This document shows positions 7,948 to 17,380 of a stretch of DNA of 64,000 nt, piece after piece. Both the position numbers and the translations under genes were made by a program. Each line of letters begins with the position of its first letter. Within the stretch, counting starts at the first letter, position 1. This stretch comes from Thiolapillus brandeum (GTDB lineage Bacteria; Pseudomonadota; Gammaproteobacteria; Chromatiales; Chromatiaceae): the NCBI RefSeq assembly GCF_000828615.1, contig NZ_AP012273.1, positions 2,232,001 through 2,296,000 of the forward strand, in the 5' to 3' direction. The notes beneath the pieces are model-generated. The model was not told where the DNA came from, did no database searches, and saw nothing but the letters and a program-made list of their open reading frames with translations.

Positions 7948-9132
7948 TCATCCCACGGCATCCGTCCCCACGGGAAAAAACATCCCGGAGCCGGAAAATG
8001 TCCTGAAAAGACCTTCCGCATCCCCTTTTCCAAAGGCAATCACCTTGAAACGTTCCCCCATGGCATCCGGCATGATGAGCTGCTTGACCCCCTGCATGAC
8101 CTGCATGTGGGTTTCCACGTCATCAGGATCGAGACGGCCCAGCATCTCATCCAGTCCACTGCCCAGGAGGAAGCGAGCCTGGGTGGTGAACCCCAGAAAG
8201 TCCAGGCCCGCATCCAGTGCCGCATCACGCAGGGCAGAAAAATCCACATTGGCAGTGATGTCCTGCAGTCCGGGGCGCAGCAGCACATCTTCGTGGGCCT
8301 GGTGCCGGTAGTGGCAGATGAGGGTACCCATGCTGCGTTCCGGATGATAATACTCACGGGCCGTGTAACCATAGTCCATAAAAAGCATCAGGGACCGGTC
8401 CAGTCGGGAAGCGAGCATTTCCAGCCATGGGGCCATGCGCAGATTGACCTCGGACACATAGCCCTCAGGGAGTTCTCCCCGCCAGGATTCGATGGCTTTC
8501 ACCCTGGCCTTCAGGGATGCTCCGGCCTTGCTCCAGTCGAGTTTCAGATGTCCCCGTTCCAGGCTCACCTTTAGCTCCTCCACGCCCTTCCCGGTGCGCC
8601 GGAAAACATGCACAGGCATGGCGTCCAGCACCTCGTTGGCCAGCACCACACCGGAGAAATCCTGCGGCACTTCATCCACCCAGGAGACCTGCTCCAGGTA
8701 GTGCGGGGGACAGTCCATAAAGGTTTCACGTTGGCGCTGACGCAGCTCGGGACTGACTTCGAGAATCCGGTAGCGGACTGGCTGATCCGGTTGCAGACGC
8801 TCCAACTCCCTGAGAATCTGCATGGCCATGACACCAGTACCCGCACCAAACTCCAGGATCTCCCTGGGCAGCTCGCCGAAGGCCTGGGCGCATTGGCGTC
8901 CCAGACAGTAGCCGAAATAGGGAGAAATCTCCGGCGCGGTGACAAAATCACCGCCGGGGCCGAACTTGTGGGCGCCACTCACATAGTAACCCAGGCCCGG
9001 GGCGTACAGGACCAGCTCCATGTAGCGGTCAAAGGGAATCGCACCACCAGCTTCGCGGATCTCCTGCTCCAGCAGTTCCCCCATGGCCTGTTGCTGGGCC
9101 ACTTCTTCGATGGACAAGTCAGGCAGATTCAT
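7948..9132 (-). CDS. MidA/NDUFAF7-family SAM-dependent methyltransferase
   Basis: The 394-residue protein belongs to the DUF185 family. Its mitochondrial member NDUFAF7 dimethylates an arginine of a complex I subunit. It shows the family N-terminus GGAIPFDRYMELVLYAPGLG, the block FGPGGDFVTAPEISPYFG, a SAM-binding motif ILEFGAGTGVMA and the signature VVLANEVLDAMPVH. The gene converges on the exosortase pair and is divergent from the pteridine reductase gene. The substrate in bacteria is not established. Confidence 0.88.
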   Translation of the reverse strand: MNLPDLSIEEVAQQQAMGELLEQEIREAGGAIPFDRYMELVLYAPGLGYYVSGAHKFGPGGDFVTAPEISPYFGYCLGRQCAQAFGELPREILEFGAGTGVMAMQILRELERLQPDQPVRYRILEVSPELRQRQRETFMDCPPHYLEQVSWVDEVPQDFSGVVLANEVLDAMPVHVFRRTGKGVEELKVSLERGHLKLDWSKAGASLKARVKAIESWRGELPEGYVSEVNLRMAPWLEMLASRLDRSLMLFMDYGYTAREYYHPERSMGTLICHYRHQAHEDVLLRPGLQDITANVDFSALRDAALDAGLDFLGFTTQARFLLGSGLDEMLGRLDPDDVETHMQVMQGVKQLIMPDAMGERFKVIAFGKGDAEGLFRTFSGSGMFFPVGTDAVG

Positions 9133-9185
9133 AGGCCGCCAGTGGTAGGATAGAATGAAGAAATTCTAACAGCCGGAGCCCATTC

Positions 9186-9929
9186 ATGCTCGACCACCAG
9201 CCCCTGCGGGGCAAGACCGCACTGACTACCGGCGGTGCCGCCCGCCTGGGCGCCATGAGCACTCGCTTCCTCCACGCGGCGGGAGCAAATGTCATCATTC
9301 ACTATCGCAGCTCAGAAGACCGGGCCCGTGCCCTGCGCGACGAGCTGCTGCGCCAGCGGGCCGACTCGGCCTTTCTCCTACGAGGAGACCTCTTGGATAT
9401 CGACTGGCTGCCGGAACTGGTGCAAGGCTGCCTGGATACCACCGGCCGTCTGGATGTGTTGCTGAACAATGCTTCCAACTTTTTCCCCACTCCGGTGGAT
9501 GAAGCGACCCAGGCCCAATGGGACAGCCTGTTCGGCGTGAATGCCAAGGCGCCATTTTTTCTTGCCCGGGCCGCAGCCCCCGCCCTGCGGGAGAATGCCG
9601 GCTGCATCATCAACATGGTGGACATACACGCGGAACGTCCGCACAAGAATCATCCCATCTACAGCATGGCCAAGGCGGCCAATGCCATGATGGTAAAAGC
9701 CCTGGCCCGGGAGTTGGCACCTCAAATCCGGGTCAACGGGGTGGCGCCGGGCGCCATTCTCTGGCCCGAGGGCGATGACCAGGCCAAGCACCAGGCCCTG
9801 CCACGCATTCCCCTGGAACGGGCAGGACGGCCGGAGAACATCGCCCGCACCGTCTTGTTCCTGGCGACGGCAGAATACATCACCGGACAGATCATTGCCG
9901 TGGACGGCGGACGGAGCGTGCAGCAATAG
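9186..9929 (+). CDS. Pteridine reductase (short-chain dehydrogenase family)
   Basis: This 247-residue Rossmann-fold SDR carries the N-terminal TTGGAARLGAMSTRFLHAAG nucleotide-binding motif, which resembles the TGGxxRxG form of pteridine reductases, followed by IIHYRSS. It also has NNASNFFPTPVDE and the catalytic YSMAKAAN (YxxxK). The C-terminus EYITGQIIAVDGGRS is typical of SDRs. Likely role: NADPH-dependent reduction of dihydropterin or dihydrofolate. Context supports this, because folK and folB lie immediately downstream on the other strand. Another SDR specificity cannot be excluded. Confidence 0.82.
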   Translation: MLDHQPLRGKTALTTGGAARLGAMSTRFLHAAGANVIIHYRSSEDRARALRDELLRQRADSAFLLRGDLLDIDWLPELVQGCLDTTGRLDVLLNNASNFFPTPVDEATQAQWDSLFGVNAKAPFFLARAAAPALRENAGCIINMVDIHAERPHKNHPIYSMAKAANAMMVKALARELAPQIRVNGVAPGAILWPEGDDQAKHQALPRIPLERAGRPENIARTVLFLATAEYITGQIIAVDGGRSVQQ

Positions 9930-9959
9930 AAGTCGGCATTGCCTGAAGAAGCCGGAAAA

Positions 9960-10433
9960 TCAAAGCAGAACCTGCTGCATATTCCCCCTGCGGGGAAATT
10001 CAGCCCAAAGTTCTCCGAAGGTCTTATGAGTTCCCGGATAGTTCTGATCCGGTGCCACATCGGCCAGTGGCTTCAATACAAAGGCATACTTGAGGATTTC
10101 ATCCCGCGGAATCCCCTGGCTCTGGTCAACCAGATCTCCCCAGGTGAGCAGATCCAGATCCAGTGTCCGGGAGGCATATTTGTTCTCACCCCGAACGCGC
10201 CCCTGCCGGTCTTCGATCTCCCGCAGGCGCTGGCGCAGCTCACCGGGAGAAAGCTCTGTATCCACGCCAATGACCAGATTGAGAAAATCCTCGCCCTCGA
10301 ATCCTTCAGCCCGGGTGCGGTATATCGGCGACAGCACCAGTACGCCAAACGCCTGTTGCAGGGTTTCGATGGCCTGGCGGATATTGTGCTCCCGCTCCAC
10401 ATTGCTGCCGGCAGAGATCCAGGCGCGGGTCAC
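9960..10433 (-). CDS. folK: 2-amino-4-hydroxy-6-hydroxymethyldihydropteridine pyrophosphokinase
   Basis: FolK transfers pyrophosphate from ATP to the pterin in folate synthesis. The 157-residue protein has the N-terminal SAGSNVEREHNIRQAIETL, the substrate loop RTRAEGFEGEDFLNLVI and the signature block KYASRTLDLDLLTWGD, with its paired aspartates binding magnesium. It overlaps folB by 4 nt, so the two form a folB-folK operon. Confidence 0.94.
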   Translation of the reverse strand: MTRAWISAGSNVEREHNIRQAIETLQQAFGVLVLSPIYRTRAEGFEGEDFLNLVIGVDTELSPGELRQRLREIEDRQGRVRGENKYASRTLDLDLLTWGDLVDQSQGIPRDEILKYAFVLKPLADVAPDQNYPGTHKTFGELWAEFPRRGNMQQVLL

Positions 10434-10789
10434 TGGTGACGTCTCCCGCGCTCGATGATCACGCCTACGGAAGCGGCATTGTCCACTGCCTGGGGCTTGT
10501 GCAGCACCAGACGCAGCCAGGAGACCCGGAATTCCCTCAACAGAACTTCAGCACAGCCCTCGGCCAGGGTCTCCAGCAACTGAAAACGGCTTTCGGCTAC
10601 ATAGGCGGTGATGCGTTTGCTCACAGCATGGTAATCCAGGGCATCCTGAATCCGGTCGCTGGCGGCAGCGCGGCTGGCATCTGCGGCCATTTCCAGATCC
10701 ATGACCAGAGGCTGGGGGTTTTCCCTTTCCCAATCATGAATGCCAACAATGGCTTGCAGCTCGAGCTGACGAACGAAGACGATATCCAT
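10430..10789 (-). CDS. folB: Dihydroneopterin aldolase
   Basis: FolB cleaves 7,8-dihydroneopterin to give the FolK substrate. The 119-residue protein has the family N-terminus MDIVFVRQLELQAIVGIHDW, where the VGIHDWE block includes active-site residues. It also has the typical middle (DALDYHAVSKRITAYV) and the late LHKPQAVDNAASVGVIIER segment. It is first in the folB-folK operon and divergent from plsY. Confidence 0.94.
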   Translation of the reverse strand: MDIVFVRQLELQAIVGIHDWERENPQPLVMDLEMAADASRAAASDRIQDALDYHAVSKRITAYVAESRFQLLETLAEGCAEVLLREFRVSWLRLVLHKPQAVDNAASVGVIIERGRRHQ

Positions 10790-10861
10790 GCACAGTGTGG
10801 CGACAGGAAATAAACGGAGGAATAGCTTAACATACGCACAGATTCATCAACGGACATACTC

Positions 10862-11446
10862 ATGCTGCTCTACCTGCTTGTTCCTGCTGCCTATTTGCTG
10901 GGCTCCATCTCCAGCGCAATCATCGTATGCCGCCTCATGGGACTGCCGGACCCACGTACCCAGGGCTCCAACAACCCGGGCGCCACCAATGTGCTGCGTA
11001 TTGGCGGCAGGAAAGCTGCTGCCATTACTCTGCTGGGAGATGCCCTCAAGGGCCTGATCCCCATGCTCGTGGCACATGCCCTGCACGCGGCGCCGCTGAT
11101 CCTGGCCCTGACCGCCATGGCGGCCTTTCTCGGACACTTGTACCCGGTGTTTTTCCGTTTCCAGGGTGGAAAAGGCGTAGCCACCGCTCTGGGTACGCAA
11201 TTTGGCCTTTACTGGCCCATTGGCCTGAGTGTGGCGCTGGTGTGGCTGTTCGTGGCCAAGGTGCTGAAAATCTCCTCCCTGGCCGCCCTGGTGGCCATGG
11301 CCCTGGCGCCACTCATCGTCTGGTGGTTTTGGCCGGCACCGGAGCTGGTTATCATGCAAGTACTCATGTCTGTCTGGCTGTTCTGGCGTCACCGCAGTAA
11401 CATTGCCAATCTGCTCAGCGGAAAAGAAGGGAAAATCCGGGGTTGA
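10862..11446 (+). CDS. plsY: Glycerol-3-phosphate acyltransferase PlsY
   Basis: PlsY acylates glycerol-3-phosphate from acyl phosphate, the first step of phospholipid synthesis at the inner membrane. The 194-residue integral membrane protein shows the three conserved loops: LLGSISSA, QGSNNPGATNVLRIGGRKAA and FRFQGGKGVATALG. About five hydrophobic segments are visible. It is divergent from folB and convergent with tsaD, an arrangement common in gammaproteobacteria. Confidence 0.95.
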   Translation: MLLYLLVPAAYLLGSISSAIIVCRLMGLPDPRTQGSNNPGATNVLRIGGRKAAAITLLGDALKGLIPMLVAHALHAAPLILALTAMAAFLGHLYPVFFRFQGGKGVATALGTQFGLYWPIGLSVALVWLFVAKVLKISSLAALVAMALAPLIVWWFWPAPELVIMQVLMSVWLFWRHRSNIANLLSGKEGKIRG

Positions 11447-11561
11447 CCGGGGCTGTTGCAGCCCTACGACACCAGGAAACCTCTGAATAATTCATGAACC
11501 AAAAGGAAATGCCCACCGACAATCACTGAGGAACTTTCGCCTCTTTGTCAGAGAAAGCCGC

Positions 11562-12602
11562 TCAGGAAGCAGGAGGTTCCAGATCCATCAGTGACCAGCG
11601 CGGGTTCACATGAAAGGCCAGTTCCCGGTTGGCCTCCCCGGCATTTAGGCGTTGCCAGCCCGCATGGGCGATCATGGCGCCGTTGTCGGTGCAGAATTCC
11701 AGCCTGGGATAATAGGCGCGGGCCCCGAGCCTGCCCATTTCCTCATCCATGCGCTGGCGCAAACGCTGATTGGCCGCAACCCCCCCGGCCAGTACCAGGG
11801 TTCCACTACCCGTCTGCTCCATGGCCCGGCGGCACTTGATAGCCAGGGTATCCACCACAGCATCCTCGAAAGCCCGGGCGATATCCGCCTTGAGGCGCGC
11901 CAGGGCTTCACCTTCCAGGCCGGCGGATTCTTTCTGCATGGTGGTCAGGGTGTAGGTCTTGAGACCACTGAAACTGAAATCCAGCCCCGGGCGGTCCACC
12001 ATGGGACGGGGAAACCGGAAACGCCCGGGATCCCCTTTTTCTGCCAGGGAAGCAATGGCCGGACCACCGGGATAGCCCAGCTCCAGCAGCTTGGCGGTCT
12101 TGTCGAAGGCCTCTCCCGCAGCATCGTCCAGGGATTCGCCCAACAGCTGGTAGCTGCCCACGCCCTCCACCCTGACCAGCATGGTATGTCCACCGGAAAC
12201 CAGCAGAGCCACGAAGGGGAAGGCCGGAGGATGATCCTCCAGCATGGGGGCCAGCAGGTGGCCTTCCATGTGATGCACTCCCACGACGGGAAGCTTCCAG
12301 GTCCAGGCCAGGCTGCGGGCTACGGACGCCCCCGCCAGCAAGGCTCCGGCCAGGCCGGGACCCGCCGTATAGGCAATGCCCTGAATGTCTTCCTGGCCCA
12401 TTTGCGCCTGTTCGAGAGTGGCGCGGATCAGGGGCACGAGCTTGCGCAGATGATCCCGGGAAGCCAACTCCGGCACCACACCGCCGAACTCGGCGTGCAG
12501 GGCGACCTGGGAATACAACTGGTGGGCAAGCAGCCCCCCGTCTCCCGCGTAGATGGCCACGCCGGTCTCGTCACAAGAAGTTTCTATGCCTAGTACATTC
12601 AA
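11562..12602 (-). CDS. tsaD: tRNA N6-adenosine threonylcarbamoyltransferase
   Basis: TsaD transfers the threonylcarbamoyl group to A37 of ANN-decoding tRNAs. The 346-residue protein begins [18 protein letters not shown], the ASKHA phosphate-1 motif. It carries the metal-binding HxxxH in [13 protein letters not shown] and the late [13 protein letters not shown] block. It is divergent from rpsU, the widespread tsaD/rpsU arrangement. Confidence 0.96.
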   Translation of the reverse strand: MNVLGIETSCDETGVAIYAGDGGLLAHQLYSQVALHAEFGGVVPELASRDHLRKLVPLIRATLEQAQMGQEDIQGIAYTAGPGLAGALLAGASVARSLAWTWKLPVVGVHHMEGHLLAPMLEDHPPAFPFVALLVSGGHTMLVRVEGVGSYQLLGESLDDAAGEAFDKTAKLLELGYPGGPAIASLAEKGDPGRFRFPRPMVDRPGLDFSFSGLKTYTLTTMQKESAGLEGEALARLKADIARAFEDAVVDTLAIKCRRAMEQTGSGTLVLAGGVAANQRLRQRMDEEMGRLGARAYYPRLEFCTDNGAMIAHAGWQRLNAGEANRELAFHVNPRWSLMDLEPPAS

Positions 12603-12604
12603 AA

Positions 12605-12633
12605 TTGCAAATCCTGAAAGAAAGGGATAAAAT
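12605..12633 (+). promoter_or_regulatory. Sigma-70 promoter of rpsU and the macromolecular synthesis genes
   Basis: TTGCAA (12605-12610) is followed after 17 bp by TAAAAT (12628-12633), close to consensus. It lies in the tsaD-rpsU space about 75 bp before the rpsU ATG. Confidence 0.65.
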
Positions 12634-12650
12634 CCCGCGCCTTGCTGCCT

Positions 12651-12667
12651 GTGAACCCCAGGTTCAC
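12651..12667 (+). other. Leader hairpin upstream of rpsU
   Basis: GTGAACC, three bases, GGTTCAC makes a perfect 7-bp stem in the presumed rpsU 5' leader, 40 bp before the start codon. It could be a binding site for S21 autocontrol or a simple mRNA-stabilising stem. Nothing in the sequence decides between them. Confidence 0.4.
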
Positions 12668-12707
12668 GGCGAAACGATGAAGTTTACTAGTTTATATAGA
12701 GGAAGCA

Positions 12708-12923
12708 ATGCCTAGCGTACGCGTAAAAGACAACGAACCTTTCGAAGTGGCCATGCGCCGTTTCAAGCGCTCCTGTGAGAAAGCCGGCATCCTGGCGGAA
12801 GTCCGCCGCCGCGAATTCTACGAAAAGCCCACCTGGGAGCGTAAGCGCAAAGCCGCTGCTGCGGTAAAACGCTGGCAGAAAAAGATTTCCCGCGAAAACC
12901 GCCGGTTCGACCGCGCTTACTGA
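12708..12923 (+). CDS. rpsU: 30S ribosomal protein S21
   Basis: This 71-residue basic protein begins [20 protein letters not shown] and continues [20 protein letters not shown], the standard S21 sequence. It is preceded by AGAGGAAGCA as ribosome binding site. It is the first gene of the rpsU-yqeY-dnaG-rpoD group, which joins initiation of translation, replication and transcription. Confidence 0.97.
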   Translation: MPSVRVKDNEPFEVAMRRFKRSCEKAGILAEVRRREFYEKPTWERKRKAAAAVKRWQKKISRENRRFDRAY

Positions 12924-12931
12924 TCCAGACC

Positions 12932-13381
12932 GTGTCCGCGCTCAAGCAACGCATCACTGATGACATGAAAGCCGCCATGAAAAGCGGTGACAAGGCGCGG
13001 CTGGGCGTTATTCGCCTGATTCTCGCCGCTGTCAAACAGGTGGAAGTGGACGAGCGCATCGAACTGGATGACGAGCGGCTGCTGAGCCTCCTGGACAAGA
13101 TGGTCAAACAGCGCCGAGACTCCATCAGTCAGTACGAGAGCGCCGGACGCACGGAGCTGGCAGAGCAGGAAAAATTCGAGATCGGCATTATCCAGGATTA
13201 CCTGCCCCAGCAGTTGACGGAAGAGGAAATTGCCGCTCTCATCGATGAGGCCCTGGCCGCTACGGGCGCTGCCAGCATGAAAGACATGGGCAAACTCATG
13301 GGCTGGCTCAAGCCCAAGCTCCAGGGGCGTGCCGACATGGGTGCCGTGAGCGCCAGCATCAAGCAGAAACTCGCCGGCTGA
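12932..13381 (+). CDS. yqeY: GatB/YqeY domain-containing protein
   Basis: This 149-residue protein has the family N-terminus LKQRITDDMKAAMKSGDKAR and the helical domain that resembles the tRNA-binding tail of GatB (EIGIIQDYLPQQLTEEEI, KDMGKLMGWLKPKLQGRADM). It starts at GTG only 8 bp after rpsU. The family is usually found between rpsU and dnaG, as here. Its function is undefined, and a tRNA-related role is suggested only by domain similarity. Confidence 0.92.
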   Translation: MSALKQRITDDMKAAMKSGDKARLGVIRLILAAVKQVEVDERIELDDERLLSLLDKMVKQRRDSISQYESAGRTELAEQEKFEIGIIQDYLPQQLTEEEIAALIDEALAATGAASMKDMGKLMGWLKPKLQGRADMGAVSASIKQKLAG

Positions 13382-13406
13382 CCCGCTGCCCTGCTAAACT
13401 TCCGCC

Positions 13407-15128
13407 GTGGCCGGAAGAATCCCTCCAGAGTTCATCGACAACCTGCTTTCGCGGGTGGACGTGGTTGACATTATCAACCAGCGTGTACCCCTGCGCCGGG
13501 CCGGCCACGAGTACAAGGCCTGTTGCCCCTTCCACGACGAGAAAACCCCCTCCTTCACTGTCAGTCCCAACAAGCAGTTTTACCACTGCTTCGGCTGCGG
13601 CGCCCATGGCACAGCCCTGGGCTTTCTCATGGAATACGACAGACTCAGCTTCCCCGAAGCCGTAGAAGAGCTGGCCACCAGCGTCGGGCTGGAACTGCCT
13701 ACGGAGATTGCCTTCCAGCAGGGGCCGGACAACCGCCCCCTGTATGACCTCCTGGAAGAAGCGGCCGATTGGTACAGCAAACAACTGCACCAGCACCCTG
13801 AAGCACAACGGGCCACAGAGTATTTGCAGCAACGGGGGCTTTCCGGGGAGATTGCCAGGGATTTCCGCATGGGCTTCGCCCCACCCGGCTGGAACAACCT
13901 GATGAAGCAACTGGGCGGCAGCCCGGAACGCTTGCGGCTGCTGGAGAAAGCCGGCCTGCTGTCCAGCGGCAAGGGTCGCCAATACGACCGCTTCCGCGAC
14001 CGCATCATCTTCCCCATACGCGACACCAGGGGCCGGGTGGTGGGCTTTGGCGGCCGGGTCATGGGAGATGATACCCCCAAGTACCTGAACTCCCCGGAAA
14101 CCCCTGTCTTCCACAAAGGCCGCGAGCTGTATGGTCTGTATGAAGCCCGCCAGGCCCTGAAGGATATCGACGCCCTGCTGGTGGTGGAAGGCTACATGGA
14201 CGTCGTTGCCCTGGCCCAGCATGGCATTCGCAACGCCGTCGCCACCCTGGGCACAGCCACTACCCCGGATCATCTGGAAAAGCTCTTCCGCAGTACACCC
14301 AGGGTGATCTTCTGCTTCGATGGCGACCGCGCCGGGCGTGATGCCGCCTGGAAAGCCCTGGAAACCGCCCTGCCCCTGTTGCGCGATGGCCGCCAGGCCA
14401 GTTTCCTGTTCCTGCCCGAAGGTGAAGACCCCGACAGCCTGGTACGGCAGATTGGTGAAGACGATTTCCGTGAAAACCTGCAACAGGCCCAGCCCCTTTC
14501 CGATTTCCTGTTTGGCAAACTGGCCGGGCAGGTGGATATGACCACCCTGGATGGCCGTGCGCGCCTGGTCTCCCTGGCCCGGCCCTATCTGGACAAGCTC
14601 CCCAAGGGGGTATTCCGCGACATGATGGAGCAGCAGCTTACCGAGCTATCCGGCCGCAACATCATTCGCAAATCCCCCGCACCCACCCCGCGCTACAAGA
14701 CTCGCAGCGGCAAGCGCCCAACACTCATGAAACCCGTGCACCGGGCCATTGCCCTGCTGCTGCAGTATCCCGAGCTGGCAGGCATGGAAGACCTGCCCAA
14801 GGGCTGGGAGGATCAGGACAGTCGAGGGGTGAAAATCCTTTCAAAGCTCCTTGATATCCTGCGCGCCAACCCCAATTACACAACAGCCGTACTGGTGGAA
14901 CACTGGGAAGAAGACGATATTCGTCATCATCTGGGGAAACTGGCCATGGCTGAACTGGTGGTATTCGATGATCAGGAAGAACAATTCAGAGGTTGCCTGC
15001 AACGGCTGGAAAAAGAAGCCCGCCAGAACAGCGCCAGCAAACTTCGTCACAAGTTGCGCCCCTCGGACATGACAGAAGAAGAGAAAAACCTCCTGCGCCG
15101 ACTATACTCAAACAAGAAAAAACAGTGA
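13407..15128 (+). CDS. dnaG: DNA primase
   Basis: DnaG makes RNA primers for replication. The 573-residue protein has the N-terminal CHC2 zinc finger (CCPFHDEKTPSF and FYHCFGCGAHG) and the RNA polymerase core (KGRQYDRFRDRIIFPIRD, FGGRVMGDDTPKYLNSPET). Its TOPRIM domain contains LLVVEGYMDVVALAQHG, LGTATTPDH and FCFDGDRAGRDAAWKA. A C-terminal helicase-binding region follows. The start is GTG at 13407, 25 bp after yqeY. Confidence 0.97.
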   Translation: MAGRIPPEFIDNLLSRVDVVDIINQRVPLRRAGHEYKACCPFHDEKTPSFTVSPNKQFYHCFGCGAHGTALGFLMEYDRLSFPEAVEELATSVGLELPTEIAFQQGPDNRPLYDLLEEAADWYSKQLHQHPEAQRATEYLQQRGLSGEIARDFRMGFAPPGWNNLMKQLGGSPERLRLLEKAGLLSSGKGRQYDRFRDRIIFPIRDTRGRVVGFGGRVMGDDTPKYLNSPETPVFHKGRELYGLYEARQALKDIDALLVVEGYMDVVALAQHGIRNAVATLGTATTPDHLEKLFRSTPRVIFCFDGDRAGRDAAWKALETALPLLRDGRQASFLFLPEGEDPDSLVRQIGEDDFRENLQQAQPLSDFLFGKLAGQVDMTTLDGRARLVSLARPYLDKLPKGVFRDMMEQQLTELSGRNIIRKSPAPTPRYKTRSGKRPTLMKPVHRAIALLLQYPELAGMEDLPKGWEDQDSRGVKILSKLLDILRANPNYTTAVLVEHWEEDDIRHHLGKLAMAELVVFDDQEEQFRGCLQRLEKEARQNSASKLRHKLRPSDMTEEEKNLLRRLYSNKKKQ

Positions 15129-15138
15129 CGAACTGCAA

Positions 15139-15168
15139 TTGCACGATAAACAGGTTACGCGGTATAAT
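15139..15168 (+). promoter_or_regulatory. Sigma-70 promoter of rpoD
   Basis: TTGCAC (15139-15144), 18 bp, then a perfect TATAAT (15163-15168) lies in the dnaG-rpoD space, 49 bp before the rpoD ATG. rpoD can therefore be transcribed separately from the upstream genes. Confidence 0.7.
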
Positions 15169-15217
15169 GCGTGGTTCTCTTTTGAGTGTCGGACTTTACG
15201 GTTAATCTGCGAGCATT

Positions 15218-17020
15218 ATGGATCAGCAACAATCTCAATCACGAATCAAAGACCTGATCATCAAGGGCAAGGAGCAAGGCTTCCTGACCTATGCCGAGGT
15301 GAACGACCACCTCCCCGACACTATTGTCGATTCGGATCAGATCGAAGACATCATTCGCATGATCAACGAGATGGGCATCCCTGTCTATGAAACACCCCCT
15401 GACAAGGATGACACAACCATCAATGCCGATGCCGTACCTACGGACGAGGAAACCGCCGAAGCCGCCGCCCTGGCCCTCGCTTCCGTGGACAGCGAGTTTG
15501 GCCGTACCACCGACCCCGTGCGCATGTACATGCGCGAAATGGGCACCGTGGAACTGCTCACCCGTGAAGGGGAACTGCACATTGCCAAGCGCATCGAAGA
15601 CGGCCTCAACCAGGTTGCCGCCGCTCTGGCCACCTTCCCGCCTGCAGTGGAGCACCTGGTCGACCGGTTGGCTGCCGCTGCCGCTGAAGACGCCAAGATG
15701 TCGGATATCATCATCGGCCTCATCGACCCCAACGAGGCCGAGATCACCACGCCGCCTGCACCACCTTCCGCGAAGAAGGACGAGAATGGCGACGACATCG
15801 TAGACACCGGCCCGGATCCCCAGCTCATTATTGACAAGGGCAAGGAACTGACCAAAGCCTTCAATAGCTGGAAACGCCACCTGGACAAGCACGGCAATGA
15901 TGCCAAGGCCAAGAAGCTCAACCGCAAGATCGTGGATATCTTTGCCGAGTTGAAGCTCAATCCCCAGCTGTTCATCGTCATGGGCAATACCCTGCACGAC
16001 ACGGTAAATGGCGTTCGCGAGCAGGAGCGCATCATCCTGAACCTGTGCGTCAACCAGGCAGGCATGCCCCGCCGTGACTTCATCACCAACTTCCCCAAGA
16101 ACGAGACCAATCTGAACTGGGTAAAGGAACAGTGCAAGGGTAAAGTTCCCTACAAGGAAAAGCTCATGGAGCGTTCCGAGGAAATTACCCGCTCACAACG
16201 CAAGCTCGCCACCATCGAGCAGAATTGCCGCATGAGTATCGCCGACATCAAGGAAATCAATCGCCGGATGTCCATTGGCGAAGCCAAGGCACGCCGGGCA
16301 AAAAAGGAAATGGTCGAAGCCAACCTGCGCCTGGTTATCTCCATCGCCAAGAAATACACCAACCGCGGCCTGCAATTCCTGGATCTCATTCAGGAAGGCA
16401 ACATCGGCCTGATGAAAGCCGTGGACAAGTTCGAGTACCGCCGGGGCTACAAGTTCTCCACCTATGCCACCTGGTGGATCCGGCAGGCCATCACCCGTTC
16501 CATTGCGGACCAGGCCCGCACCATCCGTATTCCGGTACACATGATCGAAACGATCAACAAGCTCAACCGCATTTCCCGGCAAATGATCCAGGAAAAAGGC
16601 CGCGAGCCTACCCCGGAAGAACTGTCCGAACGCATGGAAATGCCCGAGGACAAGGTTCGCAAGGTGCTAAAAATCGCCAAGGAACCCATCTCCATGGAAA
16701 CCCCCATCGGTGACGATGAAGACTCCCACCTGGGGGATTTCATTGAAGATCAGGGCGCCATCTCGCCCATCGATTCCGCCACCATGGAAGGCCTGCGCGA
16801 GTCCACCCAGAACATGCTGGCCGGCCTGACCCCCCGAGAAGCCAAGGTGTTGCGCATGCGTTTCGGTATCGACATGAACACTGACCACACCCTCGAGGAA
16901 GTAGGCAAGCAGTTCGATGTCACCCGCGAACGCATTCGCCAGATCGAAGCCAAGGCCCTGAGAAAGTTGCGTCACCCCACCCGTTCGGAGAAAATGCGCA
17001 GCTTCCTCGACGGCGACTGA
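15218..17020 (+). CDS. rpoD: RNA polymerase primary sigma factor (sigma-70)
   Basis: The 600-residue protein is the housekeeping sigma factor. Region 1.1 is at the N-terminus ([20 protein letters not shown]). Region 1.2 ([20 protein letters not shown]) is followed by an acidic non-conserved insert. Region 2 has [20 protein letters not shown] and the -10 recognition helix [20 protein letters not shown]. Region 4.2 ends [20 protein letters not shown] and [11 protein letters not shown]. It is the last gene of the group, and the tRNA-Ile2 gene follows 22 bp later. Confidence 0.97.
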   Translation: MDQQQSQSRIKDLIIKGKEQGFLTYAEVNDHLPDTIVDSDQIEDIIRMINEMGIPVYETPPDKDDTTINADAVPTDEETAEAAALALASVDSEFGRTTDPVRMYMREMGTVELLTREGELHIAKRIEDGLNQVAAALATFPPAVEHLVDRLAAAAAEDAKMSDIIIGLIDPNEAEITTPPAPPSAKKDENGDDIVDTGPDPQLIIDKGKELTKAFNSWKRHLDKHGNDAKAKKLNRKIVDIFAELKLNPQLFIVMGNTLHDTVNGVREQERIILNLCVNQAGMPRRDFITNFPKNETNLNWVKEQCKGKVPYKEKLMERSEEITRSQRKLATIEQNCRMSIADIKEINRRMSIGEAKARRAKKEMVEANLRLVISIAKKYTNRGLQFLDLIQEGNIGLMKAVDKFEYRRGYKFSTYATWWIRQAITRSIADQARTIRIPVHMIETINKLNRISRQMIQEKGREPTPEELSERMEMPEDKVRKVLKIAKEPISMETPIGDDEDSHLGDFIEDQGAISPIDSATMEGLRESTQNMLAGLTPREAKVLRMRFGIDMNTDHTLEEVGKQFDVTRERIRQIEAKALRKLRHPTRSEKMRSFLDGD

Positions 17021-17042
17021 TCAACGTCGCCTCTACCTTTCC

Positions 17043-17119
17043 GGGCCCTTAGCTCAGTTGGTTAGAGCAGTCGACTCATAATCGATTGGTCGTAGGTTCA
17101 AGTCCTACAGGGCCCACCA
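17043..17119 (+). tRNA. ileX: tRNA-Ile2 (CAU anticodon, lysidine type)
   Basis: A 77-nt cloverleaf ends in CCA. The acceptor arm GGGCCCT pairs with AGGGCCC, the D arm holds GCTCAGTTGGTTAGAGC, the anticodon loop is CTCATAA, and the T arm is GTAGG-TTCAAGT-CCTAC. A CAT anticodon could mean Met or Ile2, but the overall sequence (CCCTTAGCTCAGT, CGACTCATAATCG) closely matches E. coli tRNA-Ile2 rather than either Met tRNA, so it should read AUA after lysidine modification by TilS. Its last 45 bases are repeated at 29498-29542, so it is the integration site of an island. Confidence 0.93.
17075..17119 (+). repeat. Island attachment repeat, left copy (within tRNA-Ile2)
   Basis: This is the 45-bp segment running from the anticodon loop to the CCA end of the tRNA. 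It is identical to 29498-29542. Confidence 0.9.
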
Positions 17120-17122
17120 TAT

Positions 17123-17165
17123 AAGGCATTGAAAGCATTAGAGTTTTCAGTGCCTTTTTTCTTTC
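17123..17165 (+). terminator. Rho-independent terminator after tRNA-Ile2
   Basis: The stem AAGGCATTGAAA pairs with TTTTCAGTGCCTT (one G-T type mismatch) and runs into a T6 tract. It lies on the island side of the left attachment repeat, so the island supplied a new terminator for the tRNA. Confidence 0.75.
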
Positions 17166-17177
17166 CATTCTCGCCTT

Positions 17178-17290
17178 CTATTTTCCAACGTGACCAGATC
17201 GTGATATCCCCTCGATGAGGGTGACTGCAGCCCTGACTCTTTCCGGTGCCAGATGTGCGTATTTCTCGGTCATGGTGATGCTGATCCTGG
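17178..17290 (-). pseudogene. Tyrosine integrase, C-terminal fragment
   Basis: The minus-strand frame ending at 17178 reads ISITMTEKYAHLAPERVR followed by AAVTLIEG. This is the hallmark C-terminus of phage-type tyrosine recombinases, with the nucleophilic tyrosine in TEKYAHL. Upstream (above about 17300) the similarity is lost, so only the last ~35 residues survive. Placed next to the tRNA with its 3' end toward the attachment site, it is probably what remains of the island's own integrase. Confidence 0.7.
17189..17204 (+). repeat. Short repeat shared by both island ends (left copy)
   Basis: CGTGACCAGATCGTGA here matches CGTGACCAAATCGTGA at 29375-29390 with one mismatch, in the same orientation. 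Each copy lies 70-110 bp inside its attachment repeat. Possibly an integrase arm-type site; the left copy also overlaps the 3' end of the integrase remnant. Confidence 0.5.
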
Positions 17291-17380
17291 TGGCACTGAG
17301 CTCGCCACATCGATGAGTCGCACAGGCTATCTGTGCGGCAATCGACACGATCACCATGCAGAATAATTCTCACAAAAAAA

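Noticed and set aside
12651-12667. LexA box in the rpsU leader
   Set aside because: The palindrome GTGAACC/GGTTCAC does not fit CTGT-N8-ACAG.
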